Positions 17,974-26,283 of a DNA stretch of 64,000 nucleotides are shown one piece after another. The notes beneath the pieces were generated by a model, which was not told where the DNA came from, did not search any database, and saw nothing but the letters and a program-made list of their open reading frames with translations. Position numbers and translations under genes: made by a program. Position 1 is the stretch's first letter, and each line of letters begins with the position of its first letter. The stretch is from CAYRUD01 sp964427425 (GTDB taxonomy: Bacteria > Chlamydiota > Chlamydiia > Chlamydiales > FEN-1388), in NCBI GenBank assembly GCA_964427425.1, contig CAYRUD010000002.1:1-64000 (forward strand). Reading direction: 5' to 3'.

Positions 17974-20226
17974 TTATTCGATATCTAAAATAATCTCGGC
18001 TTTATTCTTTGGATCGCTGATTCTCGCATATGTGGAAGTTGCATCAATGACTTTACTTTCATCATCAACAAGTGCTTGACCTTGTACTGATCGAAGTTTT
18101 TTTTCTGAATTACTTTTCTTCTTCTTTGAATAGGCAGAAGAAAGCTTGGGAAAATCAACATCATTAATCCAGATAGAGTCATTTATAAAGTCAGTTCTAA
18201 ATGTCTCGTATCCGTTTTCTTTAAAACAGCGATGCCAGATAACACCGGTTTCTTTATCGACACAGTAAATCACTTTCCCGCGATATTCTTTGTCATCTGT
18301 CTTGATAATACATGGCAAAGCGTACTGCTCGCTTCCAGGATATTTCTCTAAGTTGTCTATCCTCACGCCGTACTTGAAGACAAAGGGGTCTGCAAGGGAT
18401 GAAAAACTATGAAAGAGATGAATCTTATCTAGGACTTCTTTGTCTTTTATTTTTTGGTACTTTGAGTCTTCTTCAACAGGATTTTCAGTAAACCAACGGC
18501 TAACACGAGGATGGTAAGAGTATTTACTATCGAGGATTAAGTTCTGTTGAGGAGAAGAGACTTCTACGCTTTGAGTAGATGTAGATGGAGCTTCACTAGC
18601 TACCTGTAACTGAGAGAAGGAGCTAGAAAGCTCGTCAATCCGATCGATTTGTATATTTTCCTGAAGTTTCTCAAGGAATGTGATAATTTCTTCGTACTGC
18701 TTTAAGACTGGATCGTGAGAGATATCTTCTAAAATGCTCTCGGCTTTAATACGAGTAAAGGAGTCCACATTTACTGCAGGTACATCATCAAGTTCTGATG
18801 ATGACATTTTTTTAATTTTTTTATACGCCTCGATCTTAGATGGTTTATTTCTTGTCTGGTTATTTGATTGGCCAGCAATGACTTCTAATGCTTTTTTATA
18901 CTTTTTTTTCGTGGTTATAAGCTCATCATTGAACCTTCTGATTCCCTTAAGAAGGACGTCAATAGCTTCATCAGACTTATTAATAAGGCTCTGAATTTCC
19001 TGAACGGTTGAATAAGTATCAGATTGATAGCTAAGAAGTACTAGATTTTTAAAATCAAGCCCTAATGAGTTTAAATTATGTTCAAGATCTGAATACCGTT
19101 TCGTGCGAAATTTCATGAGTTCGTTAAAGCGATGAATATCCGTAATGTTTGAATTAGTATCAGATTGATAGCTAGGAGGTAATAGATTGTTTAAATCGAA
19201 TCCTAATAACATTAAATTATGTTCAAGATCTGAATACCGTTTCGCACGAAATTTCATGACTTCGCTCGAGATAGCTTTTGAAGAAAGATCCTCTGATGCC
19301 TTACCATCGGTAAGATAGTTGATCAAAGCATATTCAAACCATTTGATTAACTGTTTTTTGTCTTGGAAAATGGAAGGATTTCTCCTGATTATACTCTTTA
19401 TTTTTTGAGTCTTTGCTGACGTAATGCTCCCGTTATCATTCATTATTTCCTTAATAAGAGAGCAAAACTCGAGAGGTACTCTGTCTTCAAAAATATTTGG
19501 GAAACTATTTGGAATTTTTTGTTGTTTGTTTAATTTTTCAAGCTTTGTTTTCAATAGACGCTTACGCTTAGCGGTACACTCCAAAGCCTTTTGAAGGTAT
19601 AGGTATTCTGAGTTAATTGACTTCACATAGCCTGTCAAGATTTGTGATGAAGACAATCCCAATGCAGAGCTTCCTGTTAAAGCTTTATCAACTAACTTGT
19701 CGTTGTCTTTCATTAATTCGTCAGTATCATTATGCTCAAAAGGCTTTAAGTATTCTGAATATTGCTCGCATAAATTTAGATAGTTTTTCACTAAACCCTG
19801 GAATTTTTCTTGTGTAGATTTTTGATGCAGAGTTTTTTCTGGGTTTTCTTGTAGATTATTTGCAAAATTGGTTTTGGAATTGATTAAAGTGAAAATCAGA
19901 TTAAATTTTTTATATGATTCATTTTCTTCGATATTATAATTAATTTTCTTTGTGTGCTCTATTATCTTTTTTTTAAAATTGGTTATATCCTTCGCAGGAG
20001 TACCATGTATACCTTCACCATAACTTTCGAGCACATTCGTTGCGATCCCACACATTTTTGCTACAAATTCGCTATCGTTCATTCCGTTAGCTTTTTCATG
20101 AGTGTGCTTGAGCGCTGAGTTTATATGCATACCGTTATTTCGCAAGTCAATGCAGGTATTACACTTTTTAATGCTCTGATCAATTTGATTTTGATCAAAT
20201 AATTTTGGCGTCGAATTATTTATCAT
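17974..20226 (-). CDS. large coiled-coil protein of unknown function
   Basis: A 750-residue, Lys/Glu/Asn-rich protein with no signal peptide or membrane segment. Long helical stretches dominate residues ~1-560 (for example LECTAKRKRLLKTKLEKLNK). Residues ~320-420 contain a 47-residue tandem duplication whose shared core is MKFRAKRYSDLEHNL / MKFRTKRYSDLEHNL, followed by SYQSDT. Residues ~560-600 are Ser/Thr-rich. A compact domain follows near residues 610-690 (HSFSSLADPFVFKYG, YRGKVIYCVDKETGVIWHR) that reads like a beta-rich fold; it resembles toxin or nuclease-type C-terminal domains only loosely and I do not assign it. It is the most upstream gene of the minus-strand accessory run and has its own terminator. 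AT content is higher than in neighbouring core genes. Confidence 0.75.
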   Translation of the reverse strand: MINNSTPKLFDQNQIDQSIKKCNTCIDLRNNGMHINSALKHTHEKANGMNDSEFVAKMCGIATNVLESYGEGIHGTPAKDITNFKKKIIEHTKKINYNIEENESYKKFNLIFTLINSKTNFANNLQENPEKTLHQKSTQEKFQGLVKNYLNLCEQYSEYLKPFEHNDTDELMKDNDKLVDKALTGSSALGLSSSQILTGYVKSINSEYLYLQKALECTAKRKRLLKTKLEKLNKQQKIPNSFPNIFEDRVPLEFCSLIKEIMNDNGSITSAKTQKIKSIIRRNPSIFQDKKQLIKWFEYALINYLTDGKASEDLSSKAISSEVMKFRAKRYSDLEHNLMLLGFDLNNLLPPSYQSDTNSNITDIHRFNELMKFRTKRYSDLEHNLNSLGLDFKNLVLLSYQSDTYSTVQEIQSLINKSDEAIDVLLKGIRRFNDELITTKKKYKKALEVIAGQSNNQTRNKPSKIEAYKKIKKMSSSELDDVPAVNVDSFTRIKAESILEDISHDPVLKQYEEIITFLEKLQENIQIDRIDELSSSFSQLQVASEAPSTSTQSVEVSSPQQNLILDSKYSYHPRVSRWFTENPVEEDSKYQKIKDKEVLDKIHLFHSFSSLADPFVFKYGVRIDNLEKYPGSEQYALPCIIKTDDKEYRGKVIYCVDKETGVIWHRCFKENGYETFRTDFINDSIWINDVDFPKLSSAYSKKKKSNSEKKLRSVQGQALVDDESKVIDATSTYARISDPKNKAEIILDIE
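19016..19265. repeat. 141-base in-frame tandem duplication
   Basis: Two copies of a ~105-base segment lie 141 bases apart (compare TTCAAGATCTGAATACCG at 19081 and 19222). The copies are nearly identical in the KRYSDLEHNL core and diverge at the edges, indicating a fairly recent in-frame duplication of 47 codons. Confidence 0.85.
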
Positions 20227-20546
20227 TTTATAATTCCTTATTAATTGATGGATAAATTGATTTTTTGCTATTAAATTGTATTTTTAAAACAAAAATTAAA
20301 ACAATATAAAAACTGATCCTAATCAAGTAGTGATTTTAGGTTTTATATTTCAGTTTAATTCTTGCGCTTTCTTTAGAAAATAAGGTTAAAGCAAAAAGCT
20401 GTTATGTCTATTTCAAAGAAGATAGCCAATCATCAGCGAACGTGAGAAGTCTCTTATAATTATTATGATGGCTATACAAGCGAATTTGCGGTTGTGAGGA
20501 TACGGCAGACGGATATGAAATCAATCTGCCGTTTAGGGGTGGGATC
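20227..20546. other. intergenic region with a hairpin after pdhC
   Basis: 320 bases between the 750-residue gene and the end of pdhC. It is very AT-rich near 20250-20400. The inverted repeat ACGGCAGA (20502-20509) / TCTGCCGT (20525-20532) lies 15 bases past the pdhC stop and may end the pdh operon on the minus strand, although no T-tract follows. No ORF with a ribosome-binding site was seen. Confidence 0.5.
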
Positions 20547-21791
20547 TTACCCGATGATCACAGAAATGGGTGATTCGAGCTTTTCTTTTAAGGTCTTTAG
20601 GAATTTCGCGGCATCAGCTCCATCGACTACGCGGTGATCGCAAGAAAGTGTCAATTTCATCACTTTTCCTGGAACACAAGCAGTTCCTTGGACAATTGGC
20701 ATGTCGATCGCGGCGCCCACAGCGAGGATTGCTGTCTGTGGCGGGTTGATGATCGCTTGAAATTCTGAGGTGCCGAACATTCCAAGGTTTGAGATCGTGA
20801 AGTTTCCACCAATGAACTCGTGAGGAGCTAACTTATTTGCTTTTGCTTTCTCAGCAAGTTCTTTAATTTCTGATGAAATAGCAGATAAGGGCTTTTCATC
20901 TGCTCTTTGGACGATCGGAGTGATAAGACCACCATTGATCGAGACCGCGATGCTGATATCAGCATGAGGGTGGTATTGAACTGTGTTCTTCACAGGATCA
21001 AAGGTTGTTCTTACAACCGGATGCTCCATAAGGGCCAATGAGACTGCTTTGACGATAATGTCGTTCACAGTGATTGCATGACCTGCGGCTTTCAACTCTT
21101 CGCGTAAAGCGACAAGTTTTCCAGCATTAACATCAACGGTTGCATAGAAATGGGGAATCGTAGCCTTGGACTCTTGAAGTCTTTTTGCGATGACTTGTCT
21201 CATCTGTGAAAGAGGCTCAACACGAATTTCACCAGAAGATGCAGGCTTTGGAGTTGGCACACCAATCTCTTTCATAGGGGCTTGATGCGTCTTTTCAGAG
21301 CAACAAGCAGACTCCGGAAGATCTCGGCTCATGATTCTTCCACGAGGGCCTGATCCTTTGATTCCTTGGAGAGGAATTCCCTTTGACGCTGCAAGCTTTT
21401 TTGCGAGAGGAGAGGCGATAGGGCGATCGTTTGCGGAATTGGACTCTTCGCTTTTAGCTATAGGCTTATGGACTTCGTCAGCTTTTTTCTGCTCTTTCTT
21501 AGGTGTTTGTTCTTGCCCGGTAGATGGAAGAGTATCTGAAAAAGGCTCATCTTTGGTTTCAGTCATGATAGCTAGAACAGCATTGACTTCAGCTTTTTCG
21601 CCATCTTGGACAAGAATCTTTCTAAGCCAGCCGGCATCGAGCGCATTGTGCTCAACCGTAGCTTTATCGGTCGAGATTTCAAGCACTAAGTCTCCAGCTT
21701 CAACAAAGTCTCCTGGAGCTTTATGCCATTTAGCAATGAACCCTTCAGTCATTGTTGGCGAGAGTTTGGGCATGGTGAGTGTGAATGGCAC
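20547..21791 (-). CDS. pdhC: pyruvate dehydrogenase E2, dihydrolipoamide acetyltransferase
   Basis: E2 passes the acetyl group from lipoate to CoA and forms the core of the pyruvate dehydrogenase complex. From the chosen start: lipoyl domain at residues 1-~80 with the lipoylated Lys-43 in EISTDKATVE, a Lys/Pro-rich linker, peripheral subunit-binding domain at ~127-165 (ASPLAKKLAASKGI, GSGPRGRIMSRDL), then the catalytic domain with the acid-base His in LSCDHRVVDGADAAKFL. I chose GTG 21791 because GAGAGG lies 5-6 bases upstream and the protein then opens MPFTLTMPKLSPTMTEG as in homologs; the longer in-frame start at 21857 would overlap pdhB. The gene sits 22 bases after pdhB. Confidence 0.95.
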   Translation of the reverse strand: MPFTLTMPKLSPTMTEGFIAKWHKAPGDFVEAGDLVLEISTDKATVEHNALDAGWLRKILVQDGEKAEVNAVLAIMTETKDEPFSDTLPSTGQEQTPKKEQKKADEVHKPIAKSEESNSANDRPIASPLAKKLAASKGIPLQGIKGSGPRGRIMSRDLPESACCSEKTHQAPMKEIGVPTPKPASSGEIRVEPLSQMRQVIAKRLQESKATIPHFYATVDVNAGKLVALREELKAAGHAITVNDIIVKAVSLALMEHPVVRTTFDPVKNTVQYHPHADISIAVSINGGLITPIVQRADEKPLSAISSEIKELAEKAKANKLAPHEFIGGNFTISNLGMFGTSEFQAIINPPQTAILAVGAAIDMPIVQGTACVPGKVMKLTLSCDHRVVDGADAAKFLKTLKEKLESPISVIIG

Positions 21792-21813
21792 AAATAACCT
21801 CTCAATCTCTTCT

Positions 21814-22809
21814 TTAAAGTGCTGATATATGAAGCGTTTGAACAATCGTTTCAACAATTCTTTCTACAGTTGGTATCGTCTCTTTTTCAAGAACTTTCGA
21901 GTATGGCATCGGCGTCTCACGCTGGCAGACTCTGGCAACTGGAGCGTCGAGGAAGTCCATACAGCTCTCTTGAATCTGGAACGCGACTTCACTTGCGATA
22001 CCGCCGAATATATGGCCTTCTTCGACAATGACGCAAAAATGTGTCTTCTCAACAGATTGGCGAATCGTTTCCATATCAAGAGGTTTGATCGTCCGAAGAT
22101 CAACAACTTCAACAGAAATGTTTCTCTCTTTCATGAGCCGCTCGCTTGCTTCTAAGCAGAGTTTGACCATTCGGCTATGAGAGATAACAGTGATATCACA
22201 TCCTTGCCGCTTCACGTCAGCTTTTCCGATCGGAATGAGATATTCCTCGGTCGGAATCTCCATCTTATCATTATAGAGAAGCTCACTCTCTAAGAAGAGT
22301 ACTGGGTTATTCTCGCGAATAGCGGTCTTCAGCATTCCTTTCGCATCATATGGATTTGATGGAGCCATAATGATAAGTCCAGGAAGATTTGAGTAGATAG
22401 CTTCAACGCAGTGGGAGTGTTGGCATGAAACTTGAGCTGCAGCTCCGTTAGGCCCACGGAAGACGATTGGAACTGAAAAGCGGTTTCCGGACATGTAGTA
22501 CATCTTCGCTGCATGTGAGACGATCTGATCGAAGGCAACGAATGAGAAGTTAAAGCTCATAAACTCGACAATGGGACGAAGTCCAGTCATGGCAGCTCCG
22601 ACGCCCATACCTGCGAATCCAAGTTCTGAGATAGGAGTGTCGATAACTCTTTGTGAGCCATACTTGTCGAGAAGGCCTTTTGTTACTTTATAGGCGCCAT
22701 TATAGTGTCCAACTTCTTCGCCCATGATAAAGACTGTTGGGTCTTTTTCCATTTCTTCATCGATTGCTTGGCGAATAGCTTCGCGCATTTCAACTAATTG
22801 CATCGGCAC
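21814..22809 (-). CDS. pdhB: pyruvate dehydrogenase E1 beta subunit
   Basis: A 331-residue E1-beta subunit of the branched (alpha2beta2) type. With E1-alpha it binds thiamine diphosphate and decarboxylates pyruvate, then reductively acetylates E2. Family motifs: MREAIRQAIDEEM, FIMGEEVGHYNGAYKVTKGL, DTPISELGFAGMGVGAA, and the cation-binding stretch GAAAQVSCQHSHCVEAIYSN. The C-terminal transketolase domain is recognisable by VVDLRTIKPLD and VIVEEGHIFGG. The length is normal. It follows pdhA by 42 bases and precedes pdhC by 22, so the three form one operon. The same A-B-C order is found in C. trachomatis (CT245-CT247). Confidence 0.96.
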   Translation of the reverse strand: MPMQLVEMREAIRQAIDEEMEKDPTVFIMGEEVGHYNGAYKVTKGLLDKYGSQRVIDTPISELGFAGMGVGAAMTGLRPIVEFMSFNFSFVAFDQIVSHAAKMYYMSGNRFSVPIVFRGPNGAAAQVSCQHSHCVEAIYSNLPGLIIMAPSNPYDAKGMLKTAIRENNPVLFLESELLYNDKMEIPTEEYLIPIGKADVKRQGCDITVISHSRMVKLCLEASERLMKERNISVEVVDLRTIKPLDMETIRQSVEKTHFCVIVEEGHIFGGIASEVAFQIQESCMDFLDAPVARVCQRETPMPYSKVLEKETIPTVERIVETIVQTLHISAL

Positions 22810-22851
22810 GATACAGAAAACTCCAATCTTTAAGGTATTTATTACATCCCT

Positions 22852-23907
22852 TTATGGGGCAAAGACATCTTCTCCCAATACTGCAGGATCTGGCCATGGG
22901 CTCTCATCTGCGTATTGAACGGCTTCAATAATCTTTTCTCTTATGTTCTTCTCTCTTTCTTTAAATTCATCCTCAGTGAGGAGATTTGCATCAATGAGAG
23001 CGTTTTTAAGGAAAATAATAGGATCTCTCTCCATACACGACTTCAGCTCGTCGCGAGTGCGATAAAGTCCTGGATCAGAGATCGAATGCCCTTTAAATCG
23101 ATGAGTGACACATTCGATGAGAACAGGTCTTCCTTTTTCTACAACGTGGCGATATGCATCTGAAAATCCGTTATAGGTATTAAAGAAGTTCATCCCATCT
23201 AATCGATAATGCTGCATTCCATAGGCTTCTGCCGCATGTTTCGAGAAATTCTGGAAGTTGGCAAGTGTCCTCGTGAGGGGAGTTCCCATACTCCAGTGAT
23301 TATTTTCAATGACGTAGATGCAAGGAAGCGACATGATAGAAGCCATGTTCAGCGACTCGTGAAATGCCCCTTGAGGGACTGCGCCATCGCCGAAGAAACA
23401 GATCGCAACTTCATCTTTTTTCCCAAGATATTTCGAGCTGAGAGCCGCTCCTGTAGCGATCGGAATCTGACCCCCGACAATTCCATAACCTCCGAGCATT
23501 CTGTCGCTGTAAAGGTGCATGGAGCCTCCACGGCCCTTCGCATTACCTGTAGCTTTTCCAAAAAGCTCAGCCATCAACGACTCAGGTGTTTCTCCTTGAA
23601 GGAGGGTAAGTGCATGACAGCGGTACGACGTGATAAACCAGTTGTTTTTACCAAGGGCTTCTACTGCGCCCGTCTGGATAGCCTCTTGCCCGATATAAGA
23701 ATGGAAGAATCCTCCAATTTTTCCTTGGAGATATGAAGCTTCAGCTCTGGTCTCAAACTGACGTATGAGAACCATTTTCTCAAGGGCGTTGATTAACCTC
23801 TCTTTATCCAACGACTTGATCAGCTTTTTCTGATCATGTGCATGAAAGGTGAGAGGGGTTACAGTGTGCGCCTTCTCTTCGCCTTTAGTATCTTTCATTA
23901 AACCCAT
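22852..23907 (-). CDS. pdhA: pyruvate dehydrogenase E1 alpha subunit
   Basis: A 351-residue E1-alpha subunit. The thiamine diphosphate/Mg motif runs from GDGAVPQGAFHESLN to IENNHWSMGT. Other family landmarks are RQFETRAEASYLQGKIGGF, HSYIGQEAIQTGAVEAL, the GRGGSMHLYS loop and, in the phosphorylation-loop region of the eukaryotic enzymes, GHSISDPGLYRTRDEL. The first ~25 residues (a Lys/Thr-rich lead) extend beyond the core domain; Met-4 is an alternative start. First gene of pdhABC. The YbjN-like gene lies ~210 bases upstream on the same strand. Confidence 0.96.
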   Translation of the reverse strand: MGLMKDTKGEEKAHTVTPLTFHAHDQKKLIKSLDKERLINALEKMVLIRQFETRAEASYLQGKIGGFFHSYIGQEAIQTGAVEALGKNNWFITSYRCHALTLLQGETPESLMAELFGKATGNAKGRGGSMHLYSDRMLGGYGIVGGQIPIATGAALSSKYLGKKDEVAICFFGDGAVPQGAFHESLNMASIMSLPCIYVIENNHWSMGTPLTRTLANFQNFSKHAAEAYGMQHYRLDGMNFFNTYNGFSDAYRHVVEKGRPVLIECVTHRFKGHSISDPGLYRTRDELKSCMERDPIIFLKNALIDANLLTEDEFKEREKNIREKIIEAVQYADESPWPDPAVLGEDVFAP

Positions 23908-24116
23908 ATTCGTGTTGCTGTTTTATCAGTCTTTCATGGAATAAAATTTAAACTATCACGATTTTCTTTTGCCATATCATCAGACATCAAAAGAAAAAAG
24001 ACAATCATTAGAACTAGGAAGCGGTGATTATCGCGAGAAAAAAGAAGAAAAACGAGATAGATGGGTGAGTCAGGAAGAGGCCACTTGTTTTGACCTCTTC
24101 CTTGTTATAGCTAAAA

Positions 24117-24695
24117 CTAGTTTCCGGCAGTTTGATTCATCGCGGCTTGTGATGACTGGATGATCTCATCGACAGTTGTTCTTCCTTCATGAACATCTTT
24201 AATGACGTCGAAGAAGACTTCTTTCGCAAAGAGGATTGTGTTGAAGATCGATTGAAATGTTGCTGGTTGAACTTCTTCAGTGGTTACTGGTAGACCGAAT
24301 TGGAAATAGCAGCAGCGCTCGAGCTCACTCATAGAAAGAGAGCCCATAGGAAGCGACTTATTTGCCAACATAAGGAGTCGGTTGATTTCGTTAAATGATT
24401 CAGGCTTGAGCTCTGTTGGATGAGTCATAAGGAAGTTCAAGATATGAAGTGTTCCCAAGCTCTTTGGCTCTTGAGTTGCGCCTTCTTCTTGAGGGGCTAC
24501 TAGTTCTTGCTGATAATGATGAACTTGAAGAGTGACGGGGGTGTTGTCATCATCCATTCCAAGGGCGAGGAGAACAACGTCAAAAGGAATTTCTTGTGAG
24601 CGAACTCGGACTTGGTGTTGGATCTCGTTATCAGTTAAAAACTTTACGAGCTGAGCAAATGGAGTTGCAGACTGTTTTAAGTTGGAATGTGCCAT
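24117..24695 (-). CDS. YbjN / type III secretion chaperone-fold protein
   Basis: A 192-residue acidic protein without signal peptide or membrane segments. The pattern resembles the YbjN family, which shares the fold of type III secretion class I chaperones: an N-terminal helix, beta strands (VRVRSQEIPFDVVLLALGM, VTLQVHHYQ), a helix with FNEINRLLMLANKSLPMGS, a strand ERCCYFQFGLPV, and a C-terminal helix (LFAKEVFFDVIKDVHEGRTTVDEI). It could act as a chaperone for a secreted protein; no partner gene is obvious. It lies just upstream of pdhA on the same strand, the place of CT244 in C. trachomatis, but I cannot confirm orthology. A GGAAGAGG/CCTCTTCC inverted pair (24073-24101) lies just after its stop. 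Confidence 0.65.
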   Translation of the reverse strand: MAHSNLKQSATPFAQLVKFLTDNEIQHQVRVRSQEIPFDVVLLALGMDDDNTPVTLQVHHYQQELVAPQEEGATQEPKSLGTLHILNFLMTHPTELKPESFNEINRLLMLANKSLPMGSLSMSELERCCYFQFGLPVTTEEVQPATFQSIFNTILFAKEVFFDVIKDVHEGRTTVDEIIQSSQAAMNQTAGN

Positions 24696-24802
24696 GAATT
24701 CATCTCATGTTAGTAGTTTCGAATGCGAACGTATCATCTTTCATAGTGGGAGAACAACAATTTTTTGCATGTGCTTAGCCATATCGCACAAACGTCTCTG
24801 AT

Positions 24803-26173
24803 TTACTTTTTATTTTTTTTCTTCTCCTCTACGAGGTTCGGATAGAGATTCTGAATGAGGAGGTCTGGGTTGATAGCTGAGTCTTTGACTGCTACTTCAT
24901 CTACTGTTTTTTTAATCGCTTTGTACGCTTCTTGGATTTCTTTAGCTGATAGAGTCTTACTATCGATAGAAGCCTTTATTTTCTGATAGGACTCGGAAGG
25001 GTTATATCCTTTTAATTTTTTCTCATCTTGGCTCTTTTGGATGGCTGTTCCGATTTTAATCCCAACAGCCACAAGTCCTATACCAAAACCAATTCCCGCT
25101 AAGACAAAAGCAGTTGTTCCTGCGGTGAATGCCGACGCAATAGCAAGCGCGCCTCCTGTGACAACTAAGACTCCAGCTCCAATAGCAATAGCACTTGATC
25201 GCACTTTGTTCTTATGAACCTGGCGCTCTTTCTTTAATGATATAAGTTCAAGCGCATAGAGGGCTTTTTTTCCTTCATGAGTTTCTGATGTAAAGGCTTC
25301 TTCGACGATGCGTATTTTTTTATCAAGCTCGCGCATCATTTTATAAGACGAATATGTGGTGTGAATGCTTCTTCCAATATCGACAAGCCCCAAAGCTATG
25401 GATATGCCGCCTGCTACAGTTCCTAAGACAGTTGCCGCAGTTGAAAGACCGCTTAAGACTGCTCCAGGAATTGTCTTTAAGTGAGAGCCAAGACGTATAG
25501 CAAAACTTATGCTGCTTGAGGCGACTTCAAGTAAGTCTTTAGGAATCTCAAAAAAGCCGTATATTTTTGTATTGGCTTTTTTGATCTGTTTCATGAGCTT
25601 TGTTTTTTTCTGATTTAATTCGAAAAGCTCGTTACTGACTTTAAGATACTCGTTCTTATCTTCTATAGAGGGGTTTTCACAATCTAACTTTTCCAGGAGG
25701 TTTATTTGCTTTTCGCTCAGTTGAGAGATCTCTTCTTGGATAGCTTCGAGATCTTTTTTGTAGCTTTTACGCTTAAAAGCGTAGTAGATGCTACTGCCAG
25801 TTTTAACAACAATTTCGGGCAGAGCTATTGATGCTTTAATTAACCCTAATCCTGTTTTGATATCATTTGCGACTTCTTTTGGGATGCCTTTAGATGAAAA
25901 TGAGACGATTTTACATATAAAGCCTATCGTTTTGAGTGCGGTACTACTTGCAGCGCTTTTCAAAGCTTTAAGAACTTGAGGCTCTCGTATGACTTTGAAT
26001 GTATTAAGTGCGGCTTTTCTAAAGACAACTTGAGCAGGAGACTTAATTCCAATCGCTTTATCCTTTGCTCCTTCTATCTTTTTGTCAGTAGGAGAAATAA
26101 GAGCTTTCGATTTTGTATTGGATATTGAAGGTATTGACTGGGTTCCACGGATTGGTGAAATTGGTTGAGTCAC
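24803..26173 (-). CDS. paralogous glycine-rich membrane protein A
   Basis: A 456-residue protein with no signal peptide. After a Ser/Thr/Lys-rich N-terminus (1-~55) come helical segments, a hydrophobic stretch around residues 235-265 (AVLSGLSTAATVLGTVAGGI), and a strong hydrophobic pair at ~325-375 (AIAIGAGVLVVTGGALAIAS, FVLAGIGFGIGLVAVGIKIG). This hairpin of closely spaced hydrophobic segments recalls Inc-type and translocator-type proteins of chlamydiae, but lacks the usual N-terminal position, so this is only a suggestion. It is a clear paralog of the gene at 26284-27738 (shared blocks: DLLEVASSSISFA/DLVDIANSCVHLA, ALYALELISLKKERQVHKNK). Start codon GTG; an AGGGAG box lies 12 bases upstream in both copies. 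Confidence 0.75.
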   Translation of the reverse strand: MTQPISPIRGTQSIPSISNTKSKALISPTDKKIEGAKDKAIGIKSPAQVVFRKAALNTFKVIREPQVLKALKSAASSTALKTIGFICKIVSFSSKGIPKEVANDIKTGLGLIKASIALPEIVVKTGSSIYYAFKRKSYKKDLEAIQEEISQLSEKQINLLEKLDCENPSIEDKNEYLKVSNELFELNQKKTKLMKQIKKANTKIYGFFEIPKDLLEVASSSISFAIRLGSHLKTIPGAVLSGLSTAATVLGTVAGGISIALGLVDIGRSIHTTYSSYKMMRELDKKIRIVEEAFTSETHEGKKALYALELISLKKERQVHKNKVRSSAIAIGAGVLVVTGGALAIASAFTAGTTAFVLAGIGFGIGLVAVGIKIGTAIQKSQDEKKLKGYNPSESYQKIKASIDSKTLSAKEIQEAYKAIKKTVDEVAVKDSAINPDLLIQNLYPNLVEEKKKNKK

Positions 26174-26180
26174 TGCTTGT

Positions 26181-26252
26181 CAAAGCTCCCTAAAATCCCT
26201 TAATAAGGCGTCAAAAAGTCTTTATAGTAGGGAGCCTTATTTCTTGAAAGAG
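26181..26252 (-). promoter_or_regulatory. upstream element shared with the neighbouring paralog (copy A)
   Basis: On the minus strand CTCTTTCAAGAAAT (26252-26239) and AGGGAGCTTTG (26191-26181) flank a variable stretch before the GTG at 26173. Both boxes recur at nearly the same distances upstream of the gene at 26284-27738. TTTCAAGAAA is an inverted repeat, which suits a protein-binding site. Confidence 0.4.
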
Positions 26253-26283
26253 ATCAATTTTCTAAAAGTGCAAGGAGATTATC

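Noticed and set aside
21331..21825. Open frame of 164 residues on the + strand opposite pdhC.
   Set aside because: Shadow of the pdhC linker and lipoyl domain; no ribosome-binding site and composition typical of an antisense frame.
23209..23736. Open frame of 175 residues on the + strand opposite pdhA.
   Set aside because: Lies wholly within a well-supported gene and has no family features.
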